Shown one piece after another: positions 18,888 to 27,451 of a stretch of 64,000 nucleotides of DNA (its first letter is position 1; each line of letters starts with the position of its first letter). This DNA comes from Halalkalibacter urbisdiaboli (GTDB taxonomy: Bacteria; Bacillota; Bacilli; Bacillales; Bacillaceae_D), in NCBI RefSeq assembly GCF_002156385.1, contig NZ_MVJM01000002.1, positions 402,911-466,910 on the forward strand, given 5' to 3'. Under the pieces are notes generated by a model. It was not told where the DNA came from. It saw only the letters and a program-made list of their open reading frames with translations, and ran no database searches. The position numbers were made by a program, and so were the translations under genes.

Positions 18888-19217
18888 GTGCAGGTTGAAT
18901 TCATCTATAATAAGCGTTTAGGCATTTCTCTCCCTCAGTTATATGTTAATTGGGAGGATCTTGATACAGATAGCCAAGCAAGAATTTTAGCAGAGTGGGA
19001 GATTATCCGTGGTCAAATCCCTGATAAAGTTAAAAAAGTTGAAGAAACGATTAATCATACATTAGCAGCTCTCACAACCGAATCAGATTTTGAACGTTCC
19101 TGTGAATTAAATTTAGAAATGGCTGAACTAGCCTCTATTATTAATGATTTATGGATTTGGTTTCGAGTTGACCCAACTGTTAGCTCTGTCCGCAATGAAA
19201 AACCTGTTCATGCATAA
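18888..19217 (+). CDS. Conserved hypothetical protein, 109 residues
   Basis: This is a soluble, acidic, mostly helical protein starting MQVEFIYNKRLGISLPQLY, with no signal peptide or membrane span. The GTG at 18888 is placed six bases after a GAGGTG box. The coding end overlaps the left arm of its terminator. It is divergent from argG and convergent with the EcsC-like gene. I do not recognise the family. The internal pattern WEDLDTDSQARILAEWEIIRGQIP suggests a helical bundle; no catalytic motif is evident. Confidence 0.75.
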   Translation: MQVEFIYNKRLGISLPQLYVNWEDLDTDSQARILAEWEIIRGQIPDKVKKVEETINHTLAALTTESDFERSCELNLEMAELASIINDLWIWFRVDPTVSSVRNEKPVHA

Positions 19218-19236
19218 AAGCTTGAACAGGTTTTCT
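19198..19236 (+). terminator. Terminator overlapping the 3' end of the 109-residue gene
   Basis: AAAACCTGTTCA (19199-19210) pairs with TGAACAGGTTTT (19223-19234). The left arm encodes the last residues (KPVH) of the gene, so the stop codon lies in the loop. Confidence 0.8.
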
Positions 19237-19275
19237 TATCCTCTGAAGGTATACGAAGAGGATTTCCCACCTTTT

Positions 19276-20103
19276 TTAATCTTCCTTTTCAAGAATGAGG
19301 CGCTTTTGATAAAACATATGAGCGACCTCAATCACTTGCTGAGAAAAACGGTAATTCATTGTTGCACCAAATGCCATTCCGATAAGGGGAACACCTTGAA
19401 TGAGCTTTTTGCGTAGCATGGCAATAACAACGTTTTTCCCTACCTGTCTTACTACCCTCTGCAACCACTCAACCTCAATGATGTCATCCTTTCCTTGATA
19501 AAACATATCGTTGTGCTCATGCATGTCCACTTCTTCAAAAAGCTGTTCCCATGCCTCGGCTTGAAATGCTTTAGGCAGTGTGGCAACATGGAAAAGCTTT
19601 AAGGCGAATATCATTTCCACTGGCTGGTTTAAATCATACCCGTATACGAGAGCTAGCTGTTGAATTGAGCGAATATTAATAGCGACCACGGCCGGTAAAT
19701 CCATTGCGAACAGAAATGCGCCCCCCATTCCTGAAAGCCCTCCCTGCCCAAGGGCCAATAATCGTTGCTTTGCCATTAATTGTTCAGCCATGAATTCTTG
19801 TTGCTCTAGCGTTAATACTTGAAGATCTGCTATTGTTTCAATGTCCGGATTAAAGACTCGTGCATGTCTTAAAATTCGATTCCTTGTCTCTTCATGAGAT
19901 TTGCTGTTCTGCATCCACGCTTGTATATGAATAATCATAGATTCAAGTTGTGTGAGAACACGCTCCTGTTTAGAAGGACTAAGCTTAGAAAATACCCAAT
20001 CCGCCCATTTTAAATACGTAAACTCTGCATCGGTTGCCTCATGATAGAAAAATTGGTCTTCCCAGTGTTCAATTTGAGCTATCCTATTTCGATAATCTTC
20101 CAT
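19276..20103 (-). CDS. EcsC family protein
   Basis: This is a 275-residue EcsC-domain protein. EcsC is named for the third gene of the B. subtilis ecs ABC transporter locus; its function is unknown. The family core is visible in the glycine-rich membrane-associated stretch (GQGGLSGMGGAFLFAMDLP, about 120-145), the following INIRSIQQLALVYGYD, and the final GVPLIGMAFGATMNYRFS. It begins 6 bases after the end of the HD-domain gene upstream, so the two are co-transcribed. It lacks ecsAB neighbours here. Confidence 0.88.
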   Translation of the reverse strand: MEDYRNRIAQIEHWEDQFFYHEATDAEFTYLKWADWVFSKLSPSKQERVLTQLESMIIHIQAWMQNSKSHEETRNRILRHARVFNPDIETIADLQVLTLEQQEFMAEQLMAKQRLLALGQGGLSGMGGAFLFAMDLPAVVAINIRSIQQLALVYGYDLNQPVEMIFALKLFHVATLPKAFQAEAWEQLFEEVDMHEHNDMFYQGKDDIIEVEWLQRVVRQVGKNVVIAMLRKKLIQGVPLIGMAFGATMNYRFSQQVIEVAHMFYQKRLILEKED

Positions 20104-20109
20104 GCTATT

Positions 20110-21051
20110 TTAAACTCCCTTGTCATTCTCTTGTATGTACATTTTCCTTTTAAACATTGGAGAATATGTCCAAGCTTCATTCGTTTGTTCAGATATGACG
20201 TCAAGTGCATTTAATTGCGCATTCATTTTCTTAATTGTATAGAAAAATACTGCTTCAGCGGTTTTAGGCATTACTGGACCATGCTCACCGTACTGACTTA
20301 GCATACAATGCTTTAATGCTACTATTTCTTCATGTTCAATAGAAATTCCTGCTTCACTTGCCGATTGATTTACCATTTCAATTCCTAAAACGAGATGACC
20401 AATTAGCTCACCGTTAGATGTATACTCTGGTGAGAGGTGATCAGATAATGCTTTTACTTTCCCAATATCATGAAGAATACACACAGCCAATACAATATCT
20501 TTATTTACCTTTGTGTATACAGGAAAAAGCTGATAAGCACTTTGTGTAATGTGTACAGTATGCTCAAGCAAACCCGCATAGTAATAATGGTGATTCATCT
20601 TTGCTGCGGGCAATGTTGTCATTCGATCCCGAATGCTTTTTTGACTAAACAAACGTTTAATTAACGTTTGAAGCGTAAGCGATTGTATGTCTTCCATACT
20701 CATTCGTAATTCATGCCATAAATCTTCTCGCGAAACCCCTTTTCTCGAAATGAGCTCGGTAATATTAACGCCATCTTCCTCAGTTGACAAACGAATTCTT
20801 TGGATATTGAGATGCTTTTGCTGGCGATAAAGGGTTACAATCCCTTCAAGCTTTACAATCGCTTTTCGTTGAAATAGCTGCTTTTGTTCATCGGTAATGT
20901 CCCACAATCGTGCAGGGATTAACTCCATGTTTCGTTCTAGTGTAAAGTTAGCATATTCACTTCCATTTGAGGCAGTTTTTATTTCACGTTCGCGAATAAG
21001 GAAAAACTCAACTAATTTGTCCCCTTCATTTTTATAGAGAAACGAGACCAT
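20110..21051 (-). CDS. YhaM-type 3'-5' exoribonuclease (OB fold plus HD domain)
   Basis: The 313 residues match the YhaM/CBF1 architecture. An N-terminal OB-fold nucleic-acid-binding domain (about 10-100; GSEYANFTLERNMELIPARLWD) is followed by an HD phosphohydrolase domain (about 150-300) with HHYYYAGLLEHT, LHDIGK and a later HEEIVALKH. YhaM degrades RNA and single-stranded DNA from the 3' end with divalent metal. In B. subtilis yhaM lies elsewhere, so this could be the relocated gene or a second copy. It is operonic with the EcsC gene. Confidence 0.85.
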   Translation of the reverse strand: MVSFLYKNEGDKLVEFFLIREREIKTASNGSEYANFTLERNMELIPARLWDITDEQKQLFQRKAIVKLEGIVTLYRQQKHLNIQRIRLSTEEDGVNITELISRKGVSREDLWHELRMSMEDIQSLTLQTLIKRLFSQKSIRDRMTTLPAAKMNHHYYYAGLLEHTVHITQSAYQLFPVYTKVNKDIVLAVCILHDIGKVKALSDHLSPEYTSNGELIGHLVLGIEMVNQSASEAGISIEHEEIVALKHCMLSQYGEHGPVMPKTAEAVFFYTIKKMNAQLNALDVISEQTNEAWTYSPMFKRKMYIQENDKGV

Positions 21052-21168
21052 TTACATCTTCCTCTCCTATTCACTTATTATTGGTCACAGAATCTCACCA
21101 ATTTGTTCTATATCTATGCTTCACTAACATGTTCTAGTCTTATCTTAGCTTGTCAGTTCCTACAAAGC

Positions 21169-21206
21169 AAAAAAGGTGCCGCAAAGGCTTTTCCCCCTGC
21201 GACACC
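21169..21206 (-). terminator. Terminator after ackA
   Basis: GGTGTCGCAGGGG pairs with CCTTTGCGGCACC (with G-U pairs) and is followed on the minus strand by TTTTTTG. It lies just past the ackA stop. Confidence 0.8.
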
Positions 21207-21213
21207 GATTTTA

Positions 21214-22404
21214 TTATGCTTGAGATAACCGCACAGTATCTCGAGCAATCATCACTTCCTCATTTGTTGGAATGATCATTACCTTAACTGGAGAATGTGG
21301 ATAATTAATAAAAGCTTCCTTACCACGAACCTTATTCAAGGATGGGTCCCAATAAACACCCATAAATTCCAAGCCCTTTAATACACGTGCACGAATCGTC
21401 TCACTGTTCTCACCAATCCCAGCAGTAAAGATAATCGCATCTACCCCACTCATCCTTGCCGCGTAAGAGCCAATATATTTGTGAATACGGGATGTAAACA
21501 CATCCAATGCTAACTCAGCACGCTCATTACCTTGTTCAGCTTCACTCTCAATATCACGTAAATCACTCGAAAAACCTGATACACCAAGGAGTCCACTCTT
21601 TTTATTCAATGTATCTAAAACTTGATATGCATCTTGACCAGTCTTCTCCATAATATACGGAATTAATGCGGGATCAATATTTCCAGAACGAGTCCCCATC
21701 GTTACCCCTGCTAATGGTGTAAAGCCCATTGACGTATCAATCGATTTCCCACCTTCAATTGCAGCGATACTAGCACCATTCCCTAAATGACATGATAATA
21801 TTCGGAGCTGTTCAATTGGTCTTCCTAACAGCTCGGCAGCTCGTTCAGAAACATATTTATGGGAAGTACCGTGGAAACCATATTTTCTAATACCATATTT
21901 TTGATAATAATCATAGGGTAGGCTATACAGAAAAGAACTTTCCGGCATCGTTTGATGAAATGCCGTGTCAAAAACAGCAACAGCCGGTACAGCTGGTAAA
22001 ACCTCTTTAAAGGCTTTAATCCCAACAATATTTGCTGGATTATGTAATGGAGCTAGTTCAGAGATTTCTTCTATCCCTTTTAATACTTCATCTGTAATTA
22101 AGACGGAGTCATTAAATTTCTCACCACCATGAACAACTCGATGCCCAATCCCATCAATTTCATTCAAGGATTGGATGATTTTTAAACCTGTTAATTTTTC
22201 TAATAAGGTTTTTACAGCAAATGAATGATCAGGTATATCGATTGTTTCGACGTGCTTCTCTCCTTGAACTTCAATTGAAAACACACCAGACCCAAGACCA
22301 ATTCTCTCTACGAGGCCCTTTGTTACAATTTGTTCCTCTGGCATATTTAATAACTGGAACTTTAATGATGAGCTACCTGCATTGATAGCGATAATGTTTG
22401 CCAT
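21214..22404 (-). CDS. ackA: Acetate kinase
   Basis: AckA converts acetyl phosphate and ADP to acetate and ATP in overflow metabolism. The 396-residue ASKHA protein starts [19 protein letters not shown]. It has the family signatures ([10 protein letters not shown] and GYRVVHGG-like [11 protein letters not shown]), the catalytic [12 protein letters not shown], and [17 protein letters not shown] [13 protein letters not shown]. The ATG at 22404 follows AAAGGAG. In B. subtilis ackA is activated by CcpA; a cre-like palindrome lies 128 bases upstream. Downstream is a terminator. Confidence 0.97.
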   Translation of the reverse strand: MANIIAINAGSSSLKFQLLNMPEEQIVTKGLVERIGLGSGVFSIEVQGEKHVETIDIPDHSFAVKTLLEKLTGLKIIQSLNEIDGIGHRVVHGGEKFNDSVLITDEVLKGIEEISELAPLHNPANIVGIKAFKEVLPAVPAVAVFDTAFHQTMPESSFLYSLPYDYYQKYGIRKYGFHGTSHKYVSERAAELLGRPIEQLRILSCHLGNGASIAAIEGGKSIDTSMGFTPLAGVTMGTRSGNIDPALIPYIMEKTGQDAYQVLDTLNKKSGLLGVSGFSSDLRDIESEAEQGNERAELALDVFTSRIHKYIGSYAARMSGVDAIIFTAGIGENSETIRARVLKGLEFMGVYWDPSLNKVRGKEAFINYPHSPVKVMIIPTNEEVMIARDTVRLSQA

Positions 22405-22531
22405 TTCGATAGACGCTCCTTTATAAATCAAAACTATTTAAACCCTCTACATTTAAGCACCTAGAGATAGCATTTTCAAGCTCTTTCCTCTTTTTTCTCC
22501 CGTTTTCTCTTGAATTCTTTATTTTCAGAAA

Positions 22532-22544
22532 TGAAACCGTTTCA
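22532..22544. promoter_or_regulatory. cre-like palindrome upstream of ackA
   Basis: TGAAACCGTTTCA sits inside a perfect 7-1-7 palindrome (ATGAAAC-C-GTTTCAT). It resembles the CcpA site TGWAANCGNTNWCA but is one base short in the second half. Its position upstream of ackA suits activation by CcpA, whose gene is at 51813-52817. Binding is inferred. Confidence 0.4.
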
Positions 22545-22593
22545 TAACATCGTTAGTGTGCACAAAAGTGGACGCTCCTCATACATAACATGA

Positions 22594-23586
22594 CTACAAT
22601 AAATTGAGCTCTTCTTTAAACCATTTATTAATTTGTTGAATCATATCCGCTAACGCTTCTTTCTTCTCAAATGAAGGAAGCTCAGCGAGTAGAGCTTGTC
22701 TTGGTTGTTGAACTCCTTCTCCCCTCTTCTGTAAAATGAGGATGCTTTTCGCATGTTGCTCAGATTTAAACATTGTCTTAGGTAATTGGAGTAAACCATG
22801 AATACATGTTTGCTCCTTTAAGTATGCGTGAAGCGTTGCAGCTTGATCACTTTGAAAAAGAAAATTTGGAACGATAAAAATGAGAAAACCACTATCTTTT
22901 ACGCTCTGAATTCCCTTTTCAATCATGAGATGATGAATATAGGAGTGTCCCTCATTTGCATGTAATGTATATTGATTTGCCACATCATTATGAGGATAAT
23001 AGCCTACTGGTACATCTGTCACAACAAGATCAACTTTAGGAAGCTCTATTGGTTGAATGCTGTCTTTATGAAATAGCTCAATTTCATGTTTTTGAAGGTT
23101 GGCATTGACAAAAGCTAAATGCAATAACGTTTCATCAACTTCAAATCCATATCCTTTAGCTGCTGAAGAGGACTGATTGATTAAAGCTGACAATAGGTTT
23201 CCTGAACCAACCGCTAAATCTAATATTGAAAAACCTTGGTCACTTTTTCCGATTACTTTATCAACTAAATAACTAACAAATAGACATACTGCATCTGGCG
23301 TCATGGCATGATGAGGTTGAATTGATTCCTTCATTCCCTTTAACACTGTAAGCTGAAACGCTTTACGAATAACTTCTGACTCATAAGACTCTAGTTCGAG
23401 TTTTTCAAGATTCGTACGAAGCTCGTTTTTCACCTCTTCTTTCACCTCTTGAACGACCTCTTGATGAAAAAGATTTTCCCCTACTTCTGCCAAAGCCTCT
23501 AAATAAGTAATCGAACCTTCCTTCTCTAATAGAATTGCGCTCTCATTTAAATATGTATATAATTGCTCAATTTTTTTGTCATTCAT
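22594..23586 (-). CDS. ytxK: SAM-dependent methyltransferase-like protein YtxK
   Basis: This 330-residue protein is related to N6-adenine DNA methylases. The AdoMet motif ILDLAVGSGNLLSAL (about 120) is followed by the catalytic-site position, here TDVPVGYYP instead of the canonical NPPY/F. No restriction partner or target recognition domain is present, so modification of a small molecule, rRNA or protein is as likely as DNA. The ATG at 23586 has a GAGGTG box. As in B. subtilis it sits between ackA and tpx. Confidence 0.9.
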   Translation of the reverse strand: MNDKKIEQLYTYLNESAILLEKEGSITYLEALAEVGENLFHQEVVQEVKEEVKNELRTNLEKLELESYESEVIRKAFQLTVLKGMKESIQPHHAMTPDAVCLFVSYLVDKVIGKSDQGFSILDLAVGSGNLLSALINQSSSAAKGYGFEVDETLLHLAFVNANLQKHEIELFHKDSIQPIELPKVDLVVTDVPVGYYPHNDVANQYTLHANEGHSYIHHLMIEKGIQSVKDSGFLIFIVPNFLFQSDQAATLHAYLKEQTCIHGLLQLPKTMFKSEQHAKSILILQKRGEGVQQPRQALLAELPSFEKKEALADMIQQINKWFKEELNLL

Positions 23587-23810
23587 TTCTTACACCTCTC
23601 CCACTACAACTGCTAAAAATAATTTTACTAGAAACGTTTTTGTATGAAAAGCACACTCCCTTAACAGTTCTATCCTAAAATCGATTCGATTAACCTTATG
23701 CCCAAATTTTTTCTACGGTAGAGGACCTAGTAATAATACTATCAAATGTCTTTAATAGAAGGAGTGATGTTAAGCACCTTTAAGGAAAATCACGTACTTT
23801 TTTAAATGAT

Positions 23811-23842
23811 AAAAAATCCCCGTTGTTTAATGACAACGGGGT
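23811..23842 (-). terminator. Terminator after tpx
   Basis: The perfect stem CCCCGTTGT (23818-23826) with ACAACGGGG (23833-23841) is followed on the minus strand by ATTTTTTATC. Confidence 0.88.
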
Positions 23843-23850
23843 TACTACTC

Positions 23851-24351
23851 TTACTTTGCAGATTTAGCCGCTTCAATCGCCGCTTCATAGTTCGGGTGAT
23901 TTGTTGCTTCTGATACGTATTCAGCATAAGTAACAACATCATTCGCATCAATGACAAATACAGCACGGGCTAACAAACGAAGCTCCTCAATGACTAAACC
24001 GAAAGCTTTACCAAAAGATAACTCACGGTGGTCTGAAAGTGTTTGAACATTTTCAATCCCAGCCGCTCCGCACCAACGCTTCTGTGCAAAAGGTAGGTCA
24101 ACACTCACTGTTAAAATTTCAACATTTTCAAGTGAAGCTGCCTCTTCATTAAAACGTCTAGTTTGTTGGTCACAAACGCCTGTATCAAGTGAAGGTACAA
24201 CACTAATTAAGCGTACTTTCCCTTTCGTATCTGCCAACGTAACTTCTGACAGATCATTCGCTAATACTTTAAAATCTGGAGCTTTTTCTCCAACCTTTAC
24301 TTCGTTCCCTAAAAGGGTAACAGGATTTCCTTTGAATGTGATCGATGCCAT
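23851..24351 (-). CDS. tpx: Thiol peroxidase (atypical 2-Cys peroxiredoxin)
   Basis: Tpx reduces hydroperoxides with electrons from thioredoxin. The peroxidatic Cys60 lies in SLDTGVCD and the resolving Cys94 in KRWCGAAG, the arrangement of the Tpx subfamily, which forms an intramolecular disulfide. The length of 166 residues is standard. The ATG is preceded by AAGGAGGAT. It appears monocistronic, with a promoter about 40 bases upstream and its own terminator. Confidence 0.97.
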   Translation of the reverse strand: MASITFKGNPVTLLGNEVKVGEKAPDFKVLANDLSEVTLADTKGKVRLISVVPSLDTGVCDQQTRRFNEEAASLENVEILTVSVDLPFAQKRWCGAAGIENVQTLSDHRELSFGKAFGLVIEELRLLARAVFVIDANDVVTYAEYVSEATNHPNYEAAIEAAKSAK

Positions 24352-24390
24352 TCTTTATCCTCCTTATTAATACCAAATATGTACATGCCC

Positions 24391-24420
24391 ATCATACATG
24401 AGAAAACGAACGATTTTCAA
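24391..24420 (-). promoter_or_regulatory. Candidate sigma-A promoter of tpx
   Basis: On the minus strand TTGAAA (24415-24420) and TATGAT (24391-24396) are spaced by 18 bases, about 40 bases before the tpx start codon. Confidence 0.45.
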
Positions 24421-24474
24421 GTAAAGTCTCCTATTCCTATCAAAGATATTATTTTAAAGTTATTCCACGTCAAT

Positions 24475-24512
24475 AAAAAACCCCTCCTCCAATTAAGATT
24501 GGATAAAGGGGA
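24475..24512 (-). terminator. Terminator after ytfJ
   Basis: The arms CCCCTCCTCCAAT (24481-24493) and ATTGGATAAAGGGG (24498-24511) form an imperfect stem, followed on the minus strand by TTTTTTATTG. It overlaps nothing coding. Confidence 0.75.
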
Positions 24513-24527
24513 ATCACATGTTAAATC

Positions 24528-24986
24528 TTAAAATGGCGATTGACCTGGAGATTGTTGACCTGAATTATTGTCTTGATACATTGGTTGGTTTTGATTTGTT
24601 GATTGACCTTGACCTTGGCCTTGACCAATCATTTGTTGAATTTTATCCACTACTTGTGGTGCAAAATCTAAAAGCTTTTCGTATAAATGAGTATTACTAT
24701 CTAGGTGAACCATGTTTACACCTTGGCTATTTACTACTAAAAAAGCAATTGGCGTAATGGACACACCGCCACCACTACCACCACCAAATGGATGTTCATC
24801 TTTGTCTTGCTCCATGACAAATTCACTACCACCTGCAGCAAAACCGAACCCGACTCTAGATACTGGCATAATCACACTACCATCTGGTGTTTCCACAGGA
24901 TCACCTACGATAGTATTAACATCAACCATTTCCTTTAAATTCTCCATTGCTGTCTTCATTAAACCTTGAATTGGATGCTCTGACAC
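24528..24986 (-). CDS. ytfJ: Sporulation protein YtfJ (GerW family)
   Basis: This is a 152-residue GerW-family protein; in B. subtilis it is a forespore protein needed for germination through some receptors. The conserved core (about 1-105) has TPDGSVIMPVSRVGFGFAAGG, the glycine run FGGGSGGGVSITPIAFLVV and a C-terminal helix. The last about 35 residues are a Q/N/G-rich low-complexity tail (IGQGQGQGQSTNQNQP). The start is GTG at 24986, fixed by an AAGGAGG box. The gene follows ytfI by 14 bases, so the two form an operon. Confidence 0.92.
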   Translation of the reverse strand: MSEHPIQGLMKTAMENLKEMVDVNTIVGDPVETPDGSVIMPVSRVGFGFAAGGSEFVMEQDKDEHPFGGGSGGGVSITPIAFLVVNSQGVNMVHLDSNTHLYEKLLDFAPQVVDKIQQMIGQGQGQGQSTNQNQPMYQDNNSGQQSPGQSPF

Positions 24987-25000
24987 AGCTGATTCCTCCT

Positions 25001-25666
25001 TTAAGCATTTGATGTTTTTTCAATCGGATGTGATTGAAAGAGCTTCGGTCTTCGTTTCCAATGTCGAACGATCATAAGACCTGCAAGGATAGCATGCCCG
25101 ACTCGGAACGAAAACATACAAGAAAGGTTTGTATAGGAGATAGTTCCTTGAAAATGTGGTGTAACAGCAACCTTTGGAAGTTGTTTCATTTTCATATAGT
25201 TTCCAATTACCCCAATAATCGAGCCTTTCAGCATCCATACAGTTCCAAGTAATTGTCCCGTATGGGCGGCATCACCAATTCCAAAACCAGATTTCCAATT
25301 TAGCTCATGAACACTTATTCGACTTAAAAATCGCTTAATTATTTTATGTAACCCCGCAACATGCTGAAGGACTTCATTCATTTTACGTAAATCTTTAAGA
25401 ATGATATCCTTTGTTATCGACGCTATTTTCGATTTCTCCTGCCCTCCTATTTCCATTTCCTCATCGACAACAATTGATCTTGATTTGAAATCAAATTTAA
25501 TTAACGGGGCAGAGAAAGTATAGACTCGCATCTTCCATACTGATACTTTAATTTCAAGTAGATCATCATCGAATTTGTGTCGATAGTGAACTTCAATTGT
25601 TATCTTGGCTATAAGGATGATTAAGAACAAGAGTATAATAACAGAAGCGACTATTAACCAAACCAT
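25001..25666 (-). CDS. ytfI: DUF2953 membrane-anchored protein YtfI
   Basis: This 221-residue protein has one N-terminal membrane anchor (about 2-22, VWLIVASVIILLFLIILIA) and a DUF2953 domain that ends with a second hydrophobic patch (about 180-200) and a basic tail. DUF2953 genes sit next to ytfJ in spore formers, and a role in spore physiology is presumed. The ATG follows a GGAGACG box. It is first of two genes with ytfJ. Confidence 0.88.
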   Translation of the reverse strand: MVWLIVASVIILLFLIILIAKITIEVHYRHKFDDDLLEIKVSVWKMRVYTFSAPLIKFDFKSRSIVVDEEMEIGGQEKSKIASITKDIILKDLRKMNEVLQHVAGLHKIIKRFLSRISVHELNWKSGFGIGDAAHTGQLLGTVWMLKGSIIGVIGNYMKMKQLPKVAVTPHFQGTISYTNLSCMFSFRVGHAILAGLMIVRHWKRRPKLFQSHPIEKTSNA

Positions 25667-25748
25667 TTACGTCTCCTTTAGTATTATCATTTTTTAATTC
25701 AAGCATTCAACTTTAATTCCTTACTTACCTAGGATTCTCACCAAATGG

Positions 25749-25791
25749 AAAAAATAAACCTACCAAAGAAAAATTGGCAGGTTTATTTTTT
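25749..25791 (-). terminator. Terminator after yteJ
   Basis: AAAATAAACCTACCA and TGGCAGGTTTATTTT form a 15-bp stem with one mismatch, flanked by T-runs on the minus strand. Confidence 0.8.
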
Positions 25792-25799
25792 GATTGATT

Positions 25800-26333
25800 T
25801 TATTTAGCTTCATGGATAACATATGATTCAGCAATCATATCATGTATTCCTTGCTTCTTCTCCGTAAATGCAACCGTTATATACAATAAATAAAGAAGAG
25901 CAAAGGCTTGATGCAGAATACGTCCGACTGCTTCCCGAAATAATATTTGTTGCCAGCTTAATTTACTTCCGCTATAAGAGACTACCCTTAAACCGAACAC
26001 CATCTTTCCGATTGTTTGACTGTAATATTTTGTCATAATCGCAAAATAAAGAAAAAACACGATAGCTGCTAACATCATCTCAAGAGATAGCGGACCGATT
26101 GATACATGCTGTGTTCCCGTTAACCGTAACAGAGGATAAACAAGGATCCCCTTTAAACTAAAGACAGCAATTAGATCAATTAGAAAAGCCCAAAATCTCA
26201 TCCAGAAACCTGCAACTGGCATTGACAATTCTACTGCTTGATTGTCATATTGCTCATGCTTACAAGTCTCAATCCGCTCGATTCTTCCACGCAGTTTTCC
26301 ATTTACTATTCTAATCTTATTTGATTGTAGCAT
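25800..26333 (-). CDS. yteJ: RDD family membrane protein YteJ
   Basis: The 177-residue protein carries the RDD domain (about 37-177). The family Arg and Asp lie in GFWMRFWAFLIDLIAVFS, and three hydrophobic spans follow. RDD proteins are uncharacterised membrane proteins; some act in sodium or compatible-solute handling. The gene follows sppA by 15 bases with an AAGGAGGGG box. In B. subtilis YteJ binds SppA and inhibits it, so this operon probably encodes a protease and its regulator. Confidence 0.9.
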   Translation of the reverse strand: MLQSNKIRIVNGKLRGRIERIETCKHEQYDNQAVELSMPVAGFWMRFWAFLIDLIAVFSLKGILVYPLLRLTGTQHVSIGPLSLEMMLAAIVFFLYFAIMTKYYSQTIGKMVFGLRVVSYSGSKLSWQQILFREAVGRILHQAFALLYLLYITVAFTEKKQGIHDMIAESYVIHEAK

Positions 26334-26348
26334 AGTTGCCCCTCCTTT

Positions 26349-27344
26349 CTACTGTGTATATAAATACTTCAAAGTCGGTGCACGATGCTCTGATATTAGC
26401 TTTTGAAGATTCATTAATTCATGATCCGATGAAAAAATGCGCTGAACAGACATTGCAAATAAACTGTTTAAACCTAAATTAGATTCAAATCGAACGACAT
26501 TATAATCACCGACATGCTCCTTCATTAGTTCAATCGTATCATCAAGATTCCCCAACTCATCCACTAAGTTTAGCTCTTTTGCTTGTAAGCCACTATAAAT
26601 TCGTCCATCAGCTAATCGTCTTACTTCTTGCTCTGACATTTGTCTTCCTTCAGCAATAATTCGAACAAATTCCTCATAGGATTCATCAATTAAGGACTGT
26701 AGAATTGCCCGCTCCCCCTCTGTCATTTCACGAGTAGGGGACATCATGTCTTTATAGGGACCACTTTTAATCGTATCAAACTTAACCCCATATTTTTCTG
26801 CGAGTTCCGCTACATTAATCGATTCCATAATGACACCTAAAGAACCTGTAATCGTCTGTGGCGTCGCAACAATTTTATCGGCGGGTGCTGATATGTAATA
26901 TCCTCCAGAAGCTGCGAGACTCCCCATTGAAACAAAAATTGGTTTTTCATATTCTTTTTTTGCCTCGATAATTTTATCATATATTTCAGCGCTCTCTACA
27001 ACCCCACCTCCAGGAGTATTTACACGAATAATAATGCCTTCAACTGAAGCATCTTGAGCGACGTGATCGAGTTGGGATAGAAACAACCTATGTCGATAGC
27101 CTTCTGTTTCAAAAAAGCTTGGGTTATCACCAGTATCTTGAATCGTACCGTTTATTTCTAACAGAGCGATTTTCCCTGTTAATTCATCTCCGTATTCTAC
27201 TATATGTTCTGTCCATTCATGCTCTCCTGCCCCAAAAACTGACTCAAAATTTGAAGAAATCACAACAGATGCGGCATTAAATGCAACTGAAGCGACTACT
27301 AACATTGCAGCTGCAATTAAAGCCAACCAACGTTTTCGACTCAT
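26349..27344 (-). CDS. sppA: Signal peptide peptidase SppA
   Basis: SppA is a membrane-bound serine protease that degrades cleaved signal peptides and other membrane-associated peptides. The 331 residues show an N-terminal anchor (about 5-30), the nucleophile segment MGSLAASGGYYIS (Ser near 147), and the general-base Lys in TIKSGPYKDMMSPTREMT (near 199), giving the Ser-Lys dyad of family S49. The length matches the short Bacillus form. It is operonic with the RDD gene yteJ and divergent from the NAD kinase. Confidence 0.95.
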   Translation of the reverse strand: MSRKRWLALIAAAMLVVASVAFNAASVVISSNFESVFGAGEHEWTEHIVEYGDELTGKIALLEINGTIQDTGDNPSFFETEGYRHRLFLSQLDHVAQDASVEGIIIRVNTPGGGVVESAEIYDKIIEAKKEYEKPIFVSMGSLAASGGYYISAPADKIVATPQTITGSLGVIMESINVAELAEKYGVKFDTIKSGPYKDMMSPTREMTEGERAILQSLIDESYEEFVRIIAEGRQMSEQEVRRLADGRIYSGLQAKELNLVDELGNLDDTIELMKEHVGDYNVVRFESNLGLNSLFAMSVQRIFSSDHELMNLQKLISEHRAPTLKYLYTQ

Positions 27345-27451
27345 TTATTAATCCTCCTCATTTTTGACTGGTTTTTATTTCTAAACAAGGGTTATGATAA
27401 CATAGATAATAATTAAAAAGATATGAAATATTGGTTGAAAGGATGAACGTC

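Noticed and set aside
22594..23586. YtxK as part of a restriction-modification system
   Set aside because: There is no endonuclease or specificity subunit nearby, and the NPPY-type motif is altered (DVPVGYY).
23752..23815. Possible 12-codon peptide (MLSTFKENHVLF) with a GAAGGAG box between ytxK and tpx
   Set aside because: Too short, the ribosome box is almost against the ATG, and nothing else supports it.
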